From contig DJQB01000007.1 in NCBI GenBank assembly GCA_002439875.1, forward strand, positions 1 to 49,360: 49,360 nucleotides of DNA, written 5' to 3'. Positions 32,991-40,816 of the stretch are shown piece by piece (the first letter of the stretch is position 1; the number at the start of each line of letters is the position of its first letter). The notes under the pieces are model-generated. The model searched no databases, was not told the origin of the DNA, and was given only the letters and a program-made list of their open reading frames with translations. This stretch comes from Bacteroidales bacterium UBA6397 (GTDB lineage: Bacteria > Bacteroidota > Bacteroidia > Bacteroidales > UBA932). A program made the translations under genes and the position numbers.

Positions 32991-34853
32991 TTATTCTCGA
33001 AGCAGCGTCACCGCCCCGTCCATGGTTGAGGCAAGAATGTAGGTGGCGCCCCCTTCGCTCCAGACCTCCATAGGATTCACAAGCGCGATGGAAATCTTCC
33101 TCGCCCAAAGCCTGTGACCGTCCTCAGCATCAAATCCGATGATGTTGCCTTTGTCGGTCGGCATGATAACCTCATTCCCAATGCGGACGATCGAGGTCGG
33201 AGAGATCTCATAGCCGGCGCCCGTCTCCGCACACCAATCCACCTCAAGGCTCGCGGCATCCACGGAAGTGATTGTGTGCCACATTGATTTGCAATAAACC
33301 TTCTTCCCGTCAGGAGAAACCCCGACCGCCTCCCGGGCTGATTTCTCATAATGCCGGAGTTCCTTCCCTGTCGCGGCGTCAAGAGCATAAAGCCGCCTGT
33401 CAGGAACCGCTATGAATATCTTCCCGCACGCCTTGACAGGCCACACGGCCGCCGGCGAGTACATCCTTGAAGGCTTTTCACACCTCCACTCCCATTGGAG
33501 CGCACCGGTTTGAGGGTTCAAAGAATATAAGCGATTGCCCCAACTGCCAAAGACAACCTGCTCATTGTCAACGTAAGCGCGGCACTCAACGAACCCCTGC
33601 ACGTCTGAATATGTCCACACCGCCTTTCCTGTCTTCAAATCAAGCGCCCTGAAGCACCCGTCCGAAGCACCGACATAGACCTTGCCATTGAATATGACAG
33701 GGCTGCCCAGCACGGATTTCCTTGCGGCATATTTCCAGACAGTCTTTCCATTCTTGGCGTTCAGAGCGTAGATGTTGCCGTCCGTGCAGCCAAAGACCAG
33801 ATACTTCCCTTTTACGGCAGGGGTTGAAAAGATCTTGCCCGGAAACTTTTTCGACCATATTCTTTTACCATCTTTGACGCCTATGCAGCGGATGTAGCCC
33901 GAAGCGGTTGAATACCAAGCCTTTTCTCCGTCTCTAGCGAATCCTGCAACGATATTGCTGTCATCCTTTAGCTTCCACACTTCTTTGACAGGGCTGTCGT
34001 TGTTGACATCGTAGCGCATCCACGGATAGCTGGCAGGGAGGCCATCGGCATCGTAGGTGACAGTGTCTTTCACTTCTGCCAGTTTCTTTGTGTACCAAGG
34101 TTCAAGTTGGACCGTTGTGGAGCCGTAAAGTCTTCTTTCAGAGACTGTAACGCTATCATTCAGAATAGTGAAGAGGTTGTAGCCAGGCTGCTTTCCAGCT
34201 GTCAAGGTCGAACGGTTCAACACTCCTGGGATTCCATCGTAGTTCAAAGCCACGTTGCTGTGCCAATGACCTCCGACCTCGAAACGTGTGCCAATTCGTT
34301 TAAGTTCACGGGTAACATCGAAGTAGTTCAGTACCGATGTGTCCTGAGGGTAATGATTAACAAAAACCGTTTTCTTTCCCGGCTTGAGCCCTTTGAGCCA
34401 TTCCATACTCTCCTGCGGAATCAGTGCGGGAGCCATCCTCATGTCAGGACCGCAGTTACAGCCGATGAACCGCCACCCTTTGCACTCAAACTCATAGTTC
34501 TCGTAGCCGAAGACTTTCAAAAATGTGTTGCACCCGCTCTCGGACCACTTGGCGTCGTGGTTTCCGGCCACGACATAGTACTTGTGCCTGAGCGAGTCAA
34601 GCATCTGTTTGACAGCCACAATCTCCTCGTCCGTCCCGAAGTCAGTAAGATCGCCACCAATCAGCACGAAATCCAGACTGTCCAAAGTGTTGACATCCTT
34701 GATGCAACGGCTCAGATCCTTGGCTGAGCCGCTGCCGGCCGAATAATGAAGGTCGGTCAGGAAAGCGAATTTGACCGGCAACTCCTGCGCCACAGCCACC
34801 ACAGCGGACACGCACACGGCGGCCATCAAAGATACTATCTTTCTAATATTCAT
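32991..34853 (-). CDS. Secreted metallophosphoesterase fused to a PQQ-like beta-propeller
   Basis: 620 residues. Signal peptide 1-22; calcineurin-like phosphoesterase domain about 26-250 with DLH (34-36), GGDLTD (66-71), GNHD (97-100), VNHYPQDTS and GGHWHSN, all five metal-site motifs. From about 285 to the end are repeated blades of the PQQ-like type, each with a G-x-V/I-W pattern: DGKRIWSKKF, NGKTVWKYAA, TGKAVWTYSD, TGALQWEWRC, TGKELRHYEK. Such propellers often bind proteins or glycans rather than PQQ. It is probably periplasmic or surface-exposed. It lies upstream of the ECF gene, separated by about 150 bp, with no shared element, so it is probably independent. Substrate unknown. Confidence 0.88.
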   Translation of the reverse strand: MNIRKIVSLMAAVCVSAVVAVAQELPVKFAFLTDLHYSAGSGSAKDLSRCIKDVNTLDSLDFVLIGGDLTDFGTDEEIVAVKQMLDSLRHKYYVVAGNHDAKWSESGCNTFLKVFGYENYEFECKGWRFIGCNCGPDMRMAPALIPQESMEWLKGLKPGKKTVFVNHYPQDTSVLNYFDVTRELKRIGTRFEVGGHWHSNVALNYDGIPGVLNRSTLTAGKQPGYNLFTILNDSVTVSERRLYGSTTVQLEPWYTKKLAEVKDTVTYDADGLPASYPWMRYDVNNDSPVKEVWKLKDDSNIVAGFARDGEKAWYSTASGYIRCIGVKDGKRIWSKKFPGKIFSTPAVKGKYLVFGCTDGNIYALNAKNGKTVWKYAARKSVLGSPVIFNGKVYVGASDGCFRALDLKTGKAVWTYSDVQGFVECRAYVDNEQVVFGSWGNRLYSLNPQTGALQWEWRCEKPSRMYSPAAVWPVKACGKIFIAVPDRRLYALDAATGKELRHYEKSAREAVGVSPDGKKVYCKSMWHTITSVDAASLEVDWCAETGAGYEISPTSIVRIGNEVIMPTDKGNIIGFDAEDGHRLWARKISIALVNPMEVWSEGGATYILASTMDGAVTLLRE

Positions 34854-35111
34854 TTAAGCACAATAAATTTCAATTCGTTTCCCGGCCGCAGAGCCTGTCG
34901 AAGCATCCGTCACCGACTTTCTTAAATTATTGTCACTTCGACAAACTCAATGACCGGGCACATCGCTCCGGCTGACGCTATAGCCGAACCAGCAACGTAT
35001 TTTCAGCACGTCCGCCAGCAAATTTACATAATAATAAGGAAAATCCCGTCAATCCGCCGGCATATTCCAAAGTATTATTCCAACCGTTTTAAGCGTTTTA
35101 GGGAAGAAATA
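34854..35111. other. Intergenic region with REP-like palindrome
   Basis: No gene is seen. It holds TGTCGAAG (34896-34903) and its exact reverse complement CTTCGACA (34936-34943), nested in CCCGG (34881-34885) and CCGGG (34954-34958). The right half, CTTCGACAAACTCAATGACC, is close to a palindromic REP core seen in many bacterial genomes. The remainder, up to the tRNA-Cys promoter, is A+T-rich without recognisable features. Confidence 0.5.
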
Positions 35112-35142
35112 TTTGCGGATAACAGAAAAAGCGTTATCTTTG
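35112..35142 (+). promoter_or_regulatory. Promoter of tRNA-Cys
   Basis: TTTG (35112-35115), 19 bp, TATCTTTG (35135-35142), again continuing as TTTGCAATCC. The tRNA begins 14 nt later. Confidence 0.8.
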
Positions 35143-35156
35143 CAATCCATAACAAT

Positions 35157-35227
35157 GGTGCTTTGGCCGAGCGGTTAGGCACAGGTCTGCAAAACCTGCT
35201 ACAGCGGTTCGATTCCGCTAGGCACCT
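35157..35227 (+). tRNA. tRNA-Cys (anticodon GCA)
   Basis: 71 nt. Acceptor arms GGTGCTT/AGGCACC pair with one wobble. The anticodon arm CAGGT-CTGCAAA-ACCTG gives GCA. The T arm is GCGGTTCGATTCCGC. The discriminator base is T, as expected for cysteine tRNA. CCA is not encoded. The SGNH hydrolase gene starts about 60 bp downstream. Confidence 0.97.
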
Positions 35228-35289
35228 CTTCATAAAATCATCTCTGATGGGTCTTCAAGATGATGCCGCAACCTCCAAAAGCAAATAAA

Positions 35290-36162
35290 ATGAATATCAA
35301 CGCATCTCTTTTAACCAAGACCATCGCATTGCTTGCGACGGGGGTACTTGCAACAAACATCGCATTGGCACAGGGGAAAAACATCCCGGCGAATTCAGGC
35401 AACACGTCAGTGGACACAATGCATCCGTGGTACGGAGCGAGAGTCGGTATCATAGGGGATTCTATCTCGGATCCGCAGGTGGCGAACGGGCCGGAGAAGT
35501 ACTACTGGTACATGGCGCGTGAAATCGGGATCATTCCTTGCGTGGTGGCTCAAAACGGGCAGCAATGGAATGAGGTAGTACCACAGGCGAACAGGCTGAA
35601 AAGCGAGTATGGGGACAATATCGACGCGATTCTTATCCTGATGGGGACCAACGACTTCAATGCCGGGGTGCCTATCGGGGAATGGTTCACCGAGGAATAT
35701 GTCCAAGTGGAGGCCGCGAACGGAGAGCCTAAGTCGATGCAGACGAGAAGGCACAGGATCCTCAACCTCGATCAAAGCACCTTCAAGGGGCGGATCAACA
35801 TGGCGCTTGATTCGCTTAAGAACATGTACCCGCATCAGCAGATCATCCTGATGACTCCGCTGCACAGAGGCTACGCGAATTTCGGCAAGACAAACATCCA
35901 GCCGGACGAGAACTACACCAACAGGTGCGGAGAATACGTTGACGCTTACGTCGACGCGGTCAAGGATGCCGGCAGCGTGTGGGCGGTGCCAGTGATCGAC
36001 CTCAACGCCATCTCTGGAATATTCCCGCTCAACCGCTCGCAGAAGGAATACTTTCCACGTGACATGGACAGGCTTCACCCTACTGACGAGGGACATGAAA
36101 GAATCGCACATGCCCTCATCGCATGGCTCAGGTGCCTGGCACCCGATTTCAAAGCCGAATGA
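35290..36162 (+). CDS. Secreted SGNH/GDSL hydrolase
   Basis: 290 residues from ATG 35290, which begins a signal peptide MNINASLLTKTIALLATGVL with cleavage near ALAQ; an upstream ATG at 35260 adds ten residues without purpose. The SGNH blocks are present: nucleophile serine in IGDSISDP, glycine in QNGQQWNEV, asparagine in LMGTNDFNAG, and the Asp/His pair in DRLHPTDEGHERIA. These enzymes are esterases or lipases, often removing acetyl groups from glycans. No promoter is seen between tRNA-Cys and this gene, so read-through from the tRNA promoter is possible. The stop lies inside the arm of a long inverted repeat. Confidence 0.9.
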   Translation: MNINASLLTKTIALLATGVLATNIALAQGKNIPANSGNTSVDTMHPWYGARVGIIGDSISDPQVANGPEKYYWYMAREIGIIPCVVAQNGQQWNEVVPQANRLKSEYGDNIDAILILMGTNDFNAGVPIGEWFTEEYVQVEAANGEPKSMQTRRHRILNLDQSTFKGRINMALDSLKNMYPHQQIILMTPLHRGYANFGKTNIQPDENYTNRCGEYVDAYVDAVKDAGSVWAVPVIDLNAISGIFPLNRSQKEYFPRDMDRLHPTDEGHERIAHALIAWLRCLAPDFKAE

Positions 36163-36233
36163 GAGTTTCCCCTTGGGGCATCCTTCACCCGGATAGGGCG
36201 CGAAGCATAGATGCCACAAGGGGACTCTCATTC
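36157..36233. terminator. Long inverted repeat between SGNH hydrolase and guaA, probable bidirectional terminator
   Basis: Left arm 36157-36182 and right arm 36210-36233 match as inverted copies except for a 2-nt bulge and one mismatch; the loop is 27 nt. The SGNH stop codon falls inside the left arm. The genes on both sides converge here. There is no strong T run, so the terminator role is inferred from place and shape. Confidence 0.6.
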
Positions 36234-36256
36234 ATCCGATCAAACAAAAATAAATC

Positions 36257-37840
36257 CTACTCCCACTCGATGGTTGCGGGCGGTTTGGACGAGATGTCAT
36301 AGACTACGCGGTTGACCCCCTTGACCTTGTTGATGATGTCATTGCTGACCTGTGCGAGGAAGTCATACGGGAAATGGAACCAGTCAGCGGTCATGGCGTC
36401 GGTGGAGACCACAGCGCGAAGTGCGACCGGATTCTCATAGGTGCGCTCATCCCCCATCACTCCCACGCTCTTGATAGGCAGCAGAATGACTCCGGCCTGC
36501 CAGATCGCGTCATAAAGGTTCTTCGCCTCGATGCGGGGATCCGAAGCGGACGGGAAATGAAGAGACGTGCAATCATATTCCCGAAGACCTTTTATGAATA
36601 TGTCGTCGGCCTCGCGGAGAACATTCAGTTTCTCCTCGGTGATGTCGCCGATGATTCTGATGGCAAGCGACGGTCCAGGGAAAGGATGTCTGCCCACAAG
36701 CTCCTCCTTGATGCCGAGTGCGCGGCCTACCCTGCGGACCTCATCCTTGAACAAGGCACGCAGCGGCTCGACAATCTTCAGGTTCATCTTCTCGGGGAGG
36801 CCACCGACATTATGGTGGGACTTGATCTTCGAGGCGATGCCCTCGATGCCGGCGGACTCGATCACATCAGGGTAGATTGTTCCCTGAGCAAGCCAACGGG
36901 CGTTCTCGATGGTGCGGGCATACTTGTCGAAAGTCTCGACGAAAAGCCTCCCGATGATCTTTCTCTTGGCCTCAGGCTCCGTCACCCCGGCGAGAGCGTC
37001 AAGGAACTCCTTGGATGCGTCCGCACCTATGACATTGAGGTCCATGTCCTTGTACGAGGCAAGGACATCCTCATATTCATTCTTCCTCAGCAGACCGTTG
37101 TTCACGAATATGCAGGTGAGATTGTGGCCTATGGCCTTGTTCAGCAGCACTCCGGCGACAGTCGAATCGACTCCACCGCTAAGTCCGAGGATAACTTTCT
37201 CATTCCCAATCTGTTCTCTAAGACTGGCAACGGTCGTCTCAATGAACGAGGCCGGAGTCCAGTCCCCCTTGCATCCGCATATTCCCAAAGCGAAATTGCC
37301 GAGGATTTTCGTGCCTTCCGTCGTGTGGAACACCTCCGGGTGGAACTGCACGGCGTAGGTCTGCTCACCCTTGAAGTGGAAGGCCGCGTTGGCTACGCTC
37401 TCTGTCGAGGCGATCACCTCAGCACCCTCCGGGAGACGGGCTATCGTGTCCCCGTGAGACATCCAAACCTGCGAATGAGCCGAAACGCCCTTGAGCAGAG
37501 GAGACTCAGGATCAACGACATCCATCATCGCGCGGCCATATTCACGAGCCAGCGAGCCAAGCACCTCGCCCCCGAACTTGTAAGCAAGATACTGTGCGCC
37601 ATAGCATATTCCCAGAAGAGGGAGCCTACCTTTGATGCCGCTCAGGTCGATCTGCGGGGCGTTCTTGTCGCGCACCGAGCAAGGGCTTCCGGAGAGGATG
37701 ACTCCCTTGACGGTCTCGTCCAGCACCGGCACCTTGTTGAACGGATAGATTTCGCAATAAACGTTCAGTTCGCGGAGCCTGCGCCCGATGAGCTGCGTCA
37801 CCTGCGAACCGAAATCCAGAATGATGATTTTTTCTGTCAT
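36257..37840 (-). CDS. guaA: GMP synthase (glutamine-hydrolysing)
   Basis: A 527-residue cytoplasmic enzyme that converts XMP to GMP with ATP and glutamine. The class I amidotransferase domain (1-195) has the nucleophile Cys79 in LLGICYGAQYLA and the His/Glu pair in VQFHPEVFH. The ATP pyrophosphatase domain starts with the PP-loop LSGGVDSTV near 220. The C-terminal dimerisation domain ends KPPATIEWE, the usual end. Length is standard. A long open frame on the opposite strand across the whole gene is a compositional shadow. Its promoter lies in the 3' end of the neighbouring FAD gene. Confidence 0.97.
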   Translation of the reverse strand: MTEKIIILDFGSQVTQLIGRRLRELNVYCEIYPFNKVPVLDETVKGVILSGSPCSVRDKNAPQIDLSGIKGRLPLLGICYGAQYLAYKFGGEVLGSLAREYGRAMMDVVDPESPLLKGVSAHSQVWMSHGDTIARLPEGAEVIASTESVANAAFHFKGEQTYAVQFHPEVFHTTEGTKILGNFALGICGCKGDWTPASFIETTVASLREQIGNEKVILGLSGGVDSTVAGVLLNKAIGHNLTCIFVNNGLLRKNEYEDVLASYKDMDLNVIGADASKEFLDALAGVTEPEAKRKIIGRLFVETFDKYARTIENARWLAQGTIYPDVIESAGIEGIASKIKSHHNVGGLPEKMNLKIVEPLRALFKDEVRRVGRALGIKEELVGRHPFPGPSLAIRIIGDITEEKLNVLREADDIFIKGLREYDCTSLHFPSASDPRIEAKNLYDAIWQAGVILLPIKSVGVMGDERTYENPVALRAVVSTDAMTADWFHFPYDFLAQVSNDIINKVKGVNRVVYDISSKPPATIEWE

Positions 37841-37863
37841 AGACGGACGGGGAATTTAGATTT

Positions 37864-37895
37864 CAAAATTAATCCAATTTTTCCAATGTGGCAAA
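37864..37895 (-). promoter_or_regulatory. Promoter of guaA
   Basis: On the minus strand: TTTG (37895-37892), 20 bp, TAATTTTG (37871-37864), about 25 bp before the guaA ATG. It overlaps the last codons of the upstream FAD oxidoreductase gene and separates guaA from the locus B operon. Confidence 0.7.
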
Positions 37896-39602
37896 AAAAT
37901 GTACAAGAGCACCGGTGTGCGTGATTTCCCGTGACTCGAAAGGATGCAGAAGGCTGTCGATGATGACGGCATATTCCCCACGGGTGAGTGAGTCTAGTGG
38001 CGGAAGTCCAAGATCTGAAAGGGTCTTTCCGGGGTAATAGTCTTCAAGGAATATCTCCTCCTGCCTGACCTGATCATCAATCCGGAACCAGGTCTCGTTG
38101 GACCAACCGACGGAGCGTCCCTCGCCACGCATGATCCCGGTCGCTCCGATTCTCTGCAATGCAGCAAAACGAGGATCTGTCACAGGGATGTCCAGATAGG
38201 GCAGCAGATAACCTCCGGAAGCGAGGATGCCGGACTGAACATCCCTGACCGAAACATCTTTCAATGAATATGTCCCTGAGGCCTTCCGCCTGCCGGCTGC
38301 CAACGCGGCAGCGATTCCCGCAGCCTGGCCGATCTCCATCACGACCGGCTGCAACCGGGTCGCACCGTTGGCGATGCAGGTCACGGACACGGCTTTCTCT
38401 ATGACCAGAAGATCCTCAACGTCCTTAGGCACCATGACTCCGAACGGAACCGAGAACGACGGAACAGGATGAAACTCCAGCTGAGGCAGGTCACGCCAGT
38501 CCGGGTTACGGTAGTGGTGATGATCCACGGGATAATCCCCCACCGCGACAGACGTGCGATAAAGATCATTGGAATATGGCCGGTCGATGTCAGCGAGGGT
38601 GAATGTCACCTCTCCCTCAATCCGCCTTGAATCCCTGTAGTACGGAATCATCGGAAGTCCCTCCTCGGTCGGGTACTCCCCCTCAGCGATTCCGATGTTC
38701 TTTCTTCCCAACTCAGTCTGAATATAATACAGATAGCCAAGGGCGATCCTTTTGGCGCTGTCTATCGCTGCGGCCCGCTCTGCAGGAAGCATCTGGGTGA
38801 TGTCCTTCACATAGCAGTCATTGCCGGAAATAGGCCAGTTGAGCATGATCTTTCCGCCAGGCAAAGCCCCATAGGAAAGCATCTGATCAACGGAATGGCC
38901 TCTGGACAGGCAATCAGAATACAACTTTGGATCGTAACCGTCCGGACACTGGATGGTCATGTCGGCATCCGGTCCGAAATCCTGCACGGTAATGACATAG
39001 GTCAAATCCTGAACAGCGGCTATCGTGTCAACGGGTGTACTGTTGCAAGGCACTCCACACTGTCTTGCGATGTCGCCAAGCTCTGTTCCGTCAATCAGGA
39101 TTCCGGCCTTCACGGCACAGCGGCCTTCCGGACCGTGCAAAGTAAGCCTCCATCCATTCCGAAGCTTCTTGACGGCAACGCATTCAGTCTCCAGAGCAAG
39201 GGACAAGCCTTCAAGCGGAAGGGACATATTCATGAATATCTCCGCTCCGACCTTCGGTTCGAACAGAATGTTGCTCACCCATCCTGTCTTCAGCGCGTCA
39301 TACCCTCCGTAGCGGTTGGCCAAAGAATCGCAGAACTCCCCGAACAAGCCTCCCCTTAGACGGTAGTTGCCGTCTATCGCTGAGACTCCGGCTGAAGTAA
39401 GCATGCCTCCCAGCCAAGGAGTCGGTTCGATTACCAACGTGGATGCCCCTGAACGGGCCGATTGTATGCCGGCGGCTGTACCTCCTGCGCCGCCACCGAT
39501 GACAACAACATCATAAAAAACTTCAGTTCCACCGCATGAGCGCAGCAGAACCGAAGCAATTATAATAAACAGTATCCCAAAGGAATAAGATGACCTATGC
39601 AT
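37869..39602 (-). CDS. FAD-dependent oxidoreductase lipoprotein (locus B)
   Basis: 577 residues from ATG 39602, which overlaps the epimerase stop by one base (TGATG) and gives a lipoprotein signal with LLRSCGG. The flavin loop VVVIGGGAGGTAAGIQSARS is near residues 25-45, followed by TPWLGGMLTSAGVSAIDG. Mid-domain IDGTELGDIARQCG and the C-terminal LLVIEKAVSVTCIANGATRL match the FAD_oxidored family, as does the locus A paralogue. It lacks that protein's N-terminal sugar-binding module. The last 120 residues are an extra helical part. The lipid anchor implies action in the envelope, probably on a sugar. The reaction is unknown. Confidence 0.85.
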   Translation of the reverse strand: MHRSSYSFGILFIIIASVLLRSCGGTEVFYDVVVIGGGAGGTAAGIQSARSGASTLVIEPTPWLGGMLTSAGVSAIDGNYRLRGGLFGEFCDSLANRYGGYDALKTGWVSNILFEPKVGAEIFMNMSLPLEGLSLALETECVAVKKLRNGWRLTLHGPEGRCAVKAGILIDGTELGDIARQCGVPCNSTPVDTIAAVQDLTYVITVQDFGPDADMTIQCPDGYDPKLYSDCLSRGHSVDQMLSYGALPGGKIMLNWPISGNDCYVKDITQMLPAERAAAIDSAKRIALGYLYYIQTELGRKNIGIAEGEYPTEEGLPMIPYYRDSRRIEGEVTFTLADIDRPYSNDLYRTSVAVGDYPVDHHHYRNPDWRDLPQLEFHPVPSFSVPFGVMVPKDVEDLLVIEKAVSVTCIANGATRLQPVVMEIGQAAGIAAALAAGRRKASGTYSLKDVSVRDVQSGILASGGYLLPYLDIPVTDPRFAALQRIGATGIMRGEGRSVGWSNETWFRIDDQVRQEEIFLEDYYPGKTLSDLGLPPLDSLTRGEYAVIIDSLLHPFESREITHTGALVHFFATLEKLD

Positions 39603-40807
39603 CAAACGTGGGCCTCCCGTCCCTTTGCGATGTCCTCCAGCATGGTACTGATCTGGTAGAGGCCTCTCGGCACATGGAAACATCCCTTCCATTTGCCTCC
39701 CTTAAGAGGAAGAAGGACCTCGCCTCTGCGGTTGAGATAGCCGAACCATTCAGGATATTCCTTGTCCTTGAAGTGAGTCCAAAGATATTCATCCAGTTTC
39801 AGAAACCAATCGAGACACTTCCCGTTGCCGGTCAGCTGGTAGCCTTTCAGCATCGCGATGGCGGATTCGATGTGGACCCACCACAGTTTCTGATCCCACT
39901 CAAGTTCCTGTGTAGGATAGCCCTTGCGGTCCATGAAGTAGAAGATTCCCCCGTACTCCTTGTCCCAGCCGTAATCGATGACCCTGAGGGAAATCTCCAC
40001 GGCCTTCTCGATAAGTGCTTTGTCTTTGCGCCTGATTCCGAGGTTCATCAGGAACCACATCGCCTCAAGATCATGTCCAGGGTTGATCCTGCGGCCTTCG
40101 AAACAGTCCACAAGGGAGTTGTCAACAGCGGAGACATTCTCCACCATGACCCCAAGGTCCGGCTGGTAGAAAACGTCAAGGACCTCATGCAGACAGTCGT
40201 CAATCAGACGTTCCATCATCTGGGGGTCATTGATAATCCTTTCGACCTCCAGGGCCATGTTGCAGATGATCATCGGAAGCGCGAAATCCTTCATCGGACG
40301 GGTTCCAGGCACAGCCTTTGACCATCTACCCTTAGGATTGGAACGACGCTCCAGGATCCGGCGGAACGTCTCCTTGGCGAAACGGGCATATTCCTCATTC
40401 CCCGTGGCCTCGGCAAGCTGGGCGAAAGCCATGCAGGCGAAAGTGTTTGAGAATATGTTGTAAGGCTCGATTATGGGCTTTCCCTCCCTTGTCAGGGAAA
40501 AATAAAAGTCATAGTCACCGGTGTATCCATATTTCATCAGGAAACGGGCTCCCTGCTCAGCGCACTTCAACCATTCCTCGTTCTTCGCGAGCTTGTTGTA
40601 GAGCATGGCGAACATCCAGACCTCACGTCCCTGAAGCCAGACAAACTTGTCTTTGTCATAGACGCTTCCGTCACGGTTCAAGCACGTGTAATATCCTCCG
40701 AATTTGGTGTCTTGGGAATGTTCCAGCCAGAATGGCAGGACATTTCCAAGAAGTTCCTCCTTGTAACGTGACGCCATCGCGCCGAAATCGACATTTTGAA
40801 TATTCAT
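39602..40807 (-). CDS. AGE-family epimerase/isomerase
   Basis: A 401-residue cytoplasmic (alpha/alpha)6-barrel enzyme of the N-acylglucosamine 2-epimerase family; no signal peptide. Typical blocks are DKFVWLQGREVWMFAMLYN near 53-71, RINPGHDLEAMWFLMNLG near 240, and LWWVHIESAIAMLKGY near 310, each with histidine or tryptophan residues of the active cleft. Members interconvert GlcNAc and ManNAc, cellobiose to Glc-Man, or free hexoses. Which applies here cannot be told. It lies 9 bp after the BACON gene and overlaps the FAD gene, so it is a locus B member that probably handles a released sugar in the cytoplasm. Confidence 0.9.
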   Translation of the reverse strand: MNIQNVDFGAMASRYKEELLGNVLPFWLEHSQDTKFGGYYTCLNRDGSVYDKDKFVWLQGREVWMFAMLYNKLAKNEEWLKCAEQGARFLMKYGYTGDYDFYFSLTREGKPIIEPYNIFSNTFACMAFAQLAEATGNEEYARFAKETFRRILERRSNPKGRWSKAVPGTRPMKDFALPMIICNMALEVERIINDPQMMERLIDDCLHEVLDVFYQPDLGVMVENVSAVDNSLVDCFEGRRINPGHDLEAMWFLMNLGIRRKDKALIEKAVEISLRVIDYGWDKEYGGIFYFMDRKGYPTQELEWDQKLWWVHIESAIAMLKGYQLTGNGKCLDWFLKLDEYLWTHFKDKEYPEWFGYLNRRGEVLLPLKGGKWKGCFHVPRGLYQISTMLEDIAKGREAHV

Positions 40808-40816
40808 GATGAGAAA

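Noticed and set aside
35407..36231. A 274-residue open frame opposite the SGNH hydrolase
   Set aside because: It shows low-complexity His/Arg/Val composition typical of an antisense shadow and starts inside the hairpin terminator.
36374..37924. A 516-residue open frame on the plus strand opposite guaA
   Set aside because: It mirrors guaA codon for codon, has no homologous motifs that I recognise, and no promoter or ribosome site. guaA itself is complete and highly conserved.
39590..40321. A 243-residue plus-strand frame opposite the epimerase
   Set aside because: It overlaps a clear family member and has no motif of its own.
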